DNA from: Caballeronia fortuita
GTDB taxonomy: Bacteria; Pseudomonadota; Gammaproteobacteria; Burkholderiales; Burkholderiaceae
Length of the DNA stretch: 44,310 nucleotides
Direction of reading: 5' to 3'
Assembly: GCF_001544835.2 (NCBI RefSeq)
Contig: NZ_FCNX02000028.1
Coordinates: 1-44,310, forward strand
The notes beneath the pieces were generated by a model. That model saw only the letters and a program-made list of their open reading frames with translations. It ran no database searches and was not told where the DNA came from. A program made the position numbers and the translations under genes. The first letter of the stretch is position 1, and each line of letters begins with the position of its first letter. Shown here one piece after another: positions 39,937-44,310 of this stretch.

Positions 39937-41262
39937 TTATACGGTGGCCGGGCGCATGTCGACCACGCGCTTTGCCTTGCCGGTCGCGGTCGTCGGTAAT
40001 TCGCCGGAGTCGAGCACGCGCACTTGCGTCGAAACACCGACCATCGTCTTCACGCGATGTTGAAGCTCACGTGAAAGCCCCGAGCGCTCGCTTTCGCTCA
40101 ACGTCGCGCACACTTCGGCGCGCGCTTCGACCGAAACGGCCAGCGAATCCATGTGGCCATCGCGCGAGATGCATAACTGATATTGGCCGCTCAATCGCGG
40201 AATCGCGAGAATCAGTTCTTCGATCTGGCTCGGAAATACATTCACACCGCGAATGATCAGCATGTCGTCCGAGCGGCCGGTGATCTTGGCGAGACGGCGC
40301 ATCGAGCGCGCGCTCGGCGGCAGCAGCGACGTGAGATCGCGCGTGCGATAGCGGATCATCGGCATGGCTTCTTTCGTGAGCGACGTGAAGACGAGTTCAC
40401 CCGTGCTGCCTTCGGGAAGCACTTCGCCCGTCAAGGGATCGATGATCTCGGGATAGAAATGATCTTCCCAGATCGTCGGGCCGTCTTTCGTTTCGATGCA
40501 TTCGCACGCAACGCCCGGGCCCATGATTTCAGACAGCCCGTAGATATCGATTGCCTGGATGCCGGCGCGCTTTTCGATCTCGGCCCGCAGGCCCTGGCTC
40601 CACGGTTCGGCGCCAAAGATCCCTAACTCAAGCGATGTTTCTGCGGGGTCCATGCCCTGACGCGCCATCTCGTCGAGAAGATTCAGCATGTACGACGGCG
40701 TCACTAGAATGATCTTCGGCTCGAAGTCGCGGATCAGTTGAACCTGCTTTTCGGTCTGTCCGCCCGACATCGGCACGACCATGCAGCCAAGACGTTCCGC
40801 GCCATAGTGAATGCCGAGACCGCCGGTGAAGAGGCCATAGCCGAATGCGTTGTGCAGCGTATCGCCCTTGCGGCCGCCCGCCGCACGGATCGAGCGCGCG
40901 GTGACGTTGGCCCATGTATCGATGTCGTTCGCCGTGTAACCGACGACCGTTGGCTTGCCCGTCGTGCCGCTCGATGCGTGCACGCGCACGACCTGATCGC
41001 GCGGCACGGCGAAGAGCCCGAACGGATAGTTGTCACGCAGATCGGTCTTCGATGTCGTCGGAAAACGCGCGAGATCGGATAGCTCGCGCAAGTCGTCGGG
41101 ATGCACGCCTGCCGCATCGAATGCGCGGCGATAGTGCGCGACGTTTTCGTAAGCGTGGCGCAACGTCCACTTCAGGCGTTCTAGCTGCAGCGCCTGAAGT
41201 TCGTCCCGGCTCGCGCGCTCGATCGGTTCCAGTTCGCTTCGCTGTGCATTGGATTGGACCAC
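39937..41262 (-). CDS. paaK: Phenylacetate-CoA ligase
   Basis: An enzyme of about 441 residues that activates phenylacetate to phenylacetyl-CoA with ATP, the first step of the paa pathway. The AMP-binding P-loop is RVHASSGTTGKPTVVGYT (about residues 90-107). Also seen are IFGAEPWSQGLR, IYGLSEIMGPGVACE, the hinge region with MIRYRTRDLTSLL, and the C-terminal ITGRSDDMLIIRGVNVFPSQIE. Length matches PaaK (about 435-440). A GTG at 41262 preceded by GGAGAC at an 8-base distance is preferred; the in-frame ATG at 41277 contains the Shine-Dalgarno within its first codons and has none of its own. It is the last of the minus-strand paa genes in this window. Confidence 0.93.
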   Translation of the reverse strand: MVQSNAQRSELEPIERASRDELQALQLERLKWTLRHAYENVAHYRRAFDAAGVHPDDLRELSDLARFPTTSKTDLRDNYPFGLFAVPRDQVVRVHASSGTTGKPTVVGYTANDIDTWANVTARSIRAAGGRKGDTLHNAFGYGLFTGGLGIHYGAERLGCMVVPMSGGQTEKQVQLIRDFEPKIILVTPSYMLNLLDEMARQGMDPAETSLELGIFGAEPWSQGLRAEIEKRAGIQAIDIYGLSEIMGPGVACECIETKDGPTIWEDHFYPEIIDPLTGEVLPEGSTGELVFTSLTKEAMPMIRYRTRDLTSLLPPSARSMRRLAKITGRSDDMLIIRGVNVFPSQIEELILAIPRLSGQYQLCISRDGHMDSLAVSVEARAEVCATLSESERSGLSRELQHRVKTMVGVSTQVRVLDSGELPTTATGKAKRVVDMRPATV

Positions 41263-41310
41263 GGTTGTCTCCTGCATGAATGCTCGATGAATGAATGACG
41301 CGAATGCGTT

Positions 41311-42825
41311 TCAGTGAAAACGTTGTCCCGAATAGCGCAGCGCCGATATAAGCGGCGATGCGCGATAGCGGTCTTCGCCGTAATGCGCCGCGAGATGAAG
41401 CAGCACGTCGTGAATGCGTTCGATGCCGATGCGCTCGCCCCACGCGAGCGGCCCGAGCGGATAGTTCACGCCCTTCTCCATCGCGAGATCGAGATCGGCG
41501 CTCGTGCAGACGCCCTGATTGATGGCGTCCGCGGCTTCGTTGACGAGCATCGCGACCGTGCGCATCACGGCCATGCCGGCGACATCGTTCAAGGGAACCA
41601 CGGCATACCCCGCATCCGTCAACGTGCCTGCAACGACCGCGTATGCCGCCACGCTGCATTGCCGCGCGCGCGTGAGTGCAATGCTCCGTGCGTTCGCGTA
41701 GTCGAGCGCGAGATCGATCAGCACGATGTTATCGATGCCGAGTGCATGCGCGCGTTCGGTCGCCGTGCGGCCATCGGTGAGGAAGAGATATGCATCGTCG
41801 ATCTTGGCGATGAGACCGTCCATATCATTACGGCTCGTGCCCGCATCGGCGATGCGCGTTTGCAGCGGTTCGTACAGAGCGACGCTTTCACCGAGCACGA
41901 TCTTCGATGGCTTGCGCGTCTGCGTTTCGATACGCGCGACGGGTTTCGCGGCGCCCGCGCCATAGTCATAGAAGCCGCGGCCCGTCTTGCGGCCGAGAAA
42001 GCCTGCACTCACCAACTCCTGCTGTATCAGCGAAGGCGTGAAGCGCGGATCGTAGAAGTACGCATCGAACACCGAGCGCGTCACGGCGAAGTTCACGTCG
42101 TGACCGATGAGGTCCATCAACTCGAACGGACCCATGCGAAAGCCACCCGCATCGCGCATGACGGTATCGATGGAAGCGGCATCGGCAGCCTGTTCGCCGA
42201 GCACGCGCAAGCCTTCCGCATAAAACGGCCGCGCCACGCGATTGACGATGAAGCCCGGCGTCGACTTCGCATGAACGGGCTTCTTGCCCCATGCCGTCGA
42301 AGTCGCGTAGATCGTTTGCGCGACCGCATCGGATGTCGCGAGTCCGCGCACGACTTCGACGAGCGCCATCAACGGTGCTGGATTGAAGAAGTGCATGCCG
42401 ACCACGCGCGACGGATGCTTCAGAGGCGCGGCGATCGCCGTGATCGAAATCGATGACGTGTTGGTCGCGAGAATGCACTCGGGCGTCACGATGCTCTCGA
42501 GCTCGTCGAAGAGCGCGCGTTTGACGTCGAGCCGTTCGGCGACGGCTTCGATGACGAGCGATGCCGTGCGCAAATCGGCAAGGCTCGTGACAATGCGCAC
42601 GCCATCGATGGCGCGATGTCCATCGGACGCATCGAGCTTCTTCTTCTCGATCAGGCGCTGCACGTTCGTTGCAATGCCGGCGCGCGCCTTGTCGAGCGCT
42701 TTCGCGTCGAGATCGTAGAGCAGCACGGTATGCCCCGCGAGCGCCGCGACTTGCGCGATGCCTGCGCCCATCGCGCCTGCACCGATCACACCGACTATCG
42801 CCGATGTCTGAATGGCCTGTGTCAT
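41311..42825 (-). CDS. paaH: 3-hydroxyacyl-CoA dehydrogenase of phenylacetate degradation
   Basis: A 504-residue NAD-dependent dehydrogenase. The N-terminal Rossmann motif GVIGAGAMGAGIAQVAALAG (about 12-31) is followed by ATNTSSISITAIA and the HFFNPAPLMALVEVV active-site region with the catalytic His. The first C-terminal helical domain has TPGFIVNRVARPFY and MGPFELMDLIGHDVNF. A second 3HCDH C-domain ends the protein (EKGVNYPLGPLAWGERIG), as in PaaH and PaaC enzymes of about 500 residues. It oxidises 3-hydroxyadipyl-CoA to 3-oxoadipyl-CoA, the substrate of the thiolase encoded 12 bases upstream. The ribosome site is weak. Confidence 0.93.
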   Translation of the reverse strand: MTQAIQTSAIVGVIGAGAMGAGIAQVAALAGHTVLLYDLDAKALDKARAGIATNVQRLIEKKKLDASDGHRAIDGVRIVTSLADLRTASLVIEAVAERLDVKRALFDELESIVTPECILATNTSSISITAIAAPLKHPSRVVGMHFFNPAPLMALVEVVRGLATSDAVAQTIYATSTAWGKKPVHAKSTPGFIVNRVARPFYAEGLRVLGEQAADAASIDTVMRDAGGFRMGPFELMDLIGHDVNFAVTRSVFDAYFYDPRFTPSLIQQELVSAGFLGRKTGRGFYDYGAGAAKPVARIETQTRKPSKIVLGESVALYEPLQTRIADAGTSRNDMDGLIAKIDDAYLFLTDGRTATERAHALGIDNIVLIDLALDYANARSIALTRARQCSVAAYAVVAGTLTDAGYAVVPLNDVAGMAVMRTVAMLVNEAADAINQGVCTSADLDLAMEKGVNYPLGPLAWGERIGIERIHDVLLHLAAHYGEDRYRASPLISALRYSGQRFH

Positions 42826-42837
42826 GTCGCGATGCCC

Positions 42838-44040
42838 TTATACGCGCTCGATTGCGATCGCGATGCCCTGGCCTACGCCGATGCACATCGTGCATAACGC
42901 ATAGCGGCCGTTGCGTCGTTCGAGCTCGTACATCGCGGTCGTGACGAGACGCGCACCGGACGCGCCGAGCGGATGACCCAACGCGATGGCGCCGCCGTTC
43001 GCGTTCACTCGCGGATCGTCTTCGGCGAGACCGAGTTGACGCAACACCGCAATGCCTTGCGATGCGAAGGCTTCGTTGAGTTCAATCACATCGAACTGTT
43101 CCAGCGCGAGGCCCGTGCGCGCGAGAAGCTTCTTCGTTGCAGGCGCGGGACCGATGCCCATGATGCGTGGCTCGACGCCCGCCGTCGCCATGCCGATGAT
43201 GCGCGCTCGTGGAGCGAGTCCGTGACGCTTCGCCGCTTCTTCGTTCGCGATGATGAGTGCGCACGCGCCGTCGTTGACGCCGGATGCGTTGCCCGCCGTC
43301 ACGCTGCCATCGGGACGCACGACGCCCTTCAGCTTCGCGAGCGATTCGAGCGATGTTTCGCGCGGATGCTCGTCGCGGTCGATCGCCATCGTTTCGCCCT
43401 TCTTTTGCGGCACATTTACCGCGACGATTTCCTGCACGAGCGTGCCATCGGCTTGCGCACGCGCGGCGCGCTGCTGACTGCGCAGCGCGAAGCGATCCTG
43501 TGCATCGCGCGAAATGCCGAAATCGACGGCGACGTTTTCCGCGGTCTCGGGCATCGAATCGACGCCGTACTGCTTCTTCATCAGCGGATTGATGAAACGC
43601 CAGCCGATGGTCGTATCGAAGATATCGGCCGAGCGCGAGAAAGCGCTGTTCGCCTTGCTCATCACGAACGGCGCGCGCGTCATGCTTTCTACGCCGCCTG
43701 CCAGATATAAAGAACCATCGCCCGCCTTGATCGCGCGCGCGGCGCTGCCTACCGCGTCCATGCCCGAGCCGCAGAGACGATTGAGCGTCGAGCCGGGCAC
43801 GTCGACAGGCAAGCCCGCCAGCAGGCTCGACATGCGCGCGATGTTGCGGTTATCTTCGCCAGCTTGATTCGCGCAGCCATAGATCACGTCGTCGATCTGC
43901 GTCCAGTCCACCAATGCATTGCGCTTCATGAGCGCGGCGATGGGCACGGCGCCGAGATCGTCGGCGCGAAGGTCCTTGAATACACCGCCATAGCGGCCGA
44001 TGGGCGTACGAATCGCGTCGCAGATAAAGGCTTCAGTCAT
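42838..44040 (-). CDS. paaJ: 3-oxoadipyl-CoA/acetyl-CoA thiolase
   Basis: A 400-residue thiolase. The nucleophilic Cys is in STLNRLCGSGMDAVGSAARA (about residue 90). The other active-site positions are His in NANGGAIALGHPLGASGAR and Cys in ALCTMCIGVGQG. The N-terminus MTEAFICDAIRTPIGRYGGV is characteristic of PaaJ/PcaF beta-ketoadipyl-CoA thiolases. It cleaves 3-oxoadipyl-CoA to succinyl-CoA and acetyl-CoA, the last step of phenylacetate (and, in PcaF, protocatechuate) breakdown; sitting between paaE and paaH favours paaJ. The ATG at 44040 gives the family N-terminus; 44085 is rejected. It is preceded by a 154-base gap after paaE. Confidence 0.92.
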   Translation of the reverse strand: MTEAFICDAIRTPIGRYGGVFKDLRADDLGAVPIAALMKRNALVDWTQIDDVIYGCANQAGEDNRNIARMSSLLAGLPVDVPGSTLNRLCGSGMDAVGSAARAIKAGDGSLYLAGGVESMTRAPFVMSKANSAFSRSADIFDTTIGWRFINPLMKKQYGVDSMPETAENVAVDFGISRDAQDRFALRSQQRAARAQADGTLVQEIVAVNVPQKKGETMAIDRDEHPRETSLESLAKLKGVVRPDGSVTAGNASGVNDGACALIIANEEAAKRHGLAPRARIIGMATAGVEPRIMGIGPAPATKKLLARTGLALEQFDVIELNEAFASQGIAVLRQLGLAEDDPRVNANGGAIALGHPLGASGARLVTTAMYELERRNGRYALCTMCIGVGQGIAIAIERV

Positions 44041-44150
44041 GACAAGTCCCGATGTTGAAAATAGTCGATCGCAACGAGGCCGCACGACGGTTGCATCGCT
44101 GGCGGCTTCGGCTTGGAATACTTATGAAATCTGGAATGCTTCGGCTTCAG

Positions 44151-44169
44151 GCGCATCGTTGCGATGCGC
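44151..44169. terminator. 8-bp hairpin between paaE and the thiolase gene
   Basis: GCGCATCG, loop TTG, CGATGCGC: a perfect stem 26 bases past the paaE stop (minus-strand reading). No U-run follows on that strand, so it may attenuate or stabilise rather than end the transcript. Confidence 0.45.
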
Positions 44170-44194
44170 GTCTTTCGCAGTTTCGAGAATGGGT

Positions 44195-44310
44195 TTAGCG
44201 CTCGTCGAAACTCACCACCACCCGTTCGCTTACCGGATGACACTGGCACGTGAGCACGAACCCGTCATCGATCTCGTGCTGTTCGAGCGTGTAGTTCTTG
44301 TCCATCTTCA
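44195..44310 (-). CDS. paaE: C-terminal end of the phenylacetyl-CoA epoxidase reductase subunit (partial)
   Basis: Only the last 38 codons lie inside the window; the gene continues past the right edge. The visible part (KNYTLEQHEIDDGFVLTCQC, then HPVSERVVVSFDER and stop) is the end of a plant-type [2Fe-2S] ferredoxin domain, with the last iron-ligand Cys in VLTCQ. Together with the neighbouring thiolase, paaH and paaK this identifies PaaE, which passes electrons from NADPH to the PaaAC oxygenase. The call rests on context as much as on the short sequence. Confidence 0.8.
   Translation of the reverse strand, partial: KMDKNYTLEQHEIDDGFVLTCQCHPVSERVVVSFDER

Noticed and set aside
39713..40063. 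116-codon plus-strand frame between the RND and paaK genes
   Set aside because: It runs antisense into paaK, changes character midway and has no ribosome site; the gap is better explained as the RND promoter region.
1..44310. CRISPR arrays, tRNA or rRNA genes, prophage structural genes, toxin-antitoxin pairs
   Set aside because: Looked for on both strands by eye; no regular spacer-repeat array, no cloverleaf or rRNA-like sequence, and no recognisable phage or toxin families.

Overview
The window is GC-rich, densely packed chromosomal DNA of a Burkholderiaceae member, most probably the Paraburkholderia/Caballeronia/Burkholderia group. The support is the gene content: a phenylacetate catabolism block, RdgC, a full-length SBP56-type methanethiol oxidase, Tyr/Pro-rich PXPV-type envelope proteins, DUF4142, DUF1488 and DUF883 stress proteins. 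Codon usage is strongly GC3-biased, which also creates many long antisense shadow frames. No rRNA, tRNA, CRISPR array or intact insertion sequence was seen. Apart from the last gene, which runs off the right edge, the recognised genes look intact.

Layout. 1-550 is non-coding and holds a cluster of short direct and inverted repeats that look like transposon ends. 551-9000 is a run of small stress and envelope genes: a solitary GT9-like protein, a CBS-pair protein, a zinc ribbon with a His/Arg-rich tail, a beta-carbonic anhydrase, DUF4142, an FmdB-type ribbon, DUF1488, a degenerate receiver protein, a DUF883-like protein, an EamA exporter, a YjlB-type cupin and two Tyr/Pro-rich envelope proteins. 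9148-20157 is a LysR regulator followed by a tight six-gene operon. 20162-24612 holds TehA, a small protein, a secreted alpha/beta hydrolase, a lipoprotein and an NCS1 permease. 25055-31204 holds a YihY membrane protein, a one-TM protein overlapping a diguanylate cyclase, RdgC, a divergent EamA/Lrp pair and an acidic small protein. 31301-33692 holds a 51-residue membrane protein, methanethiol oxidase and a polytopic membrane protein. 33787-39692 is an RND efflux operon on the minus strand with the permease gene first. 39937-44310 holds paaK, paaH, a thiolase (paaJ) and the 3' end of paaE, all on the minus strand.

The most striking unit is 10220-20157. A short two-partner-secretion exoprotein (TpsA) and its outer-membrane transporter (TpsB) are joined, with overlaps or gaps of 11 bases or fewer, to four further genes. 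These are an exported FecR-domain protein, a SulP anion transporter fused to STAS and cyclic-nucleotide-binding domains, a CHASE2-sensor class III nucleotide cyclase, and a metallo-beta-lactamase-fold enzyme of the cyclic-nucleotide phosphodiesterase type. Read together, the operon encodes a surface or secreted protein, a periplasmic FecR partner, a membrane sensor that makes a cyclic nucleotide, a transporter that can bind it, and an enzyme that can destroy it. Each family is known. The combination as one closed cyclic-nucleotide circuit around a TPS exoprotein and an anion transporter is the best candidate here for an undescribed system.

Start sites were chosen from Shine-Dalgarno matches and family alignment by eye. 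Function calls rest on motifs read directly from the translated sequence and on family knowledge; no database search was run.
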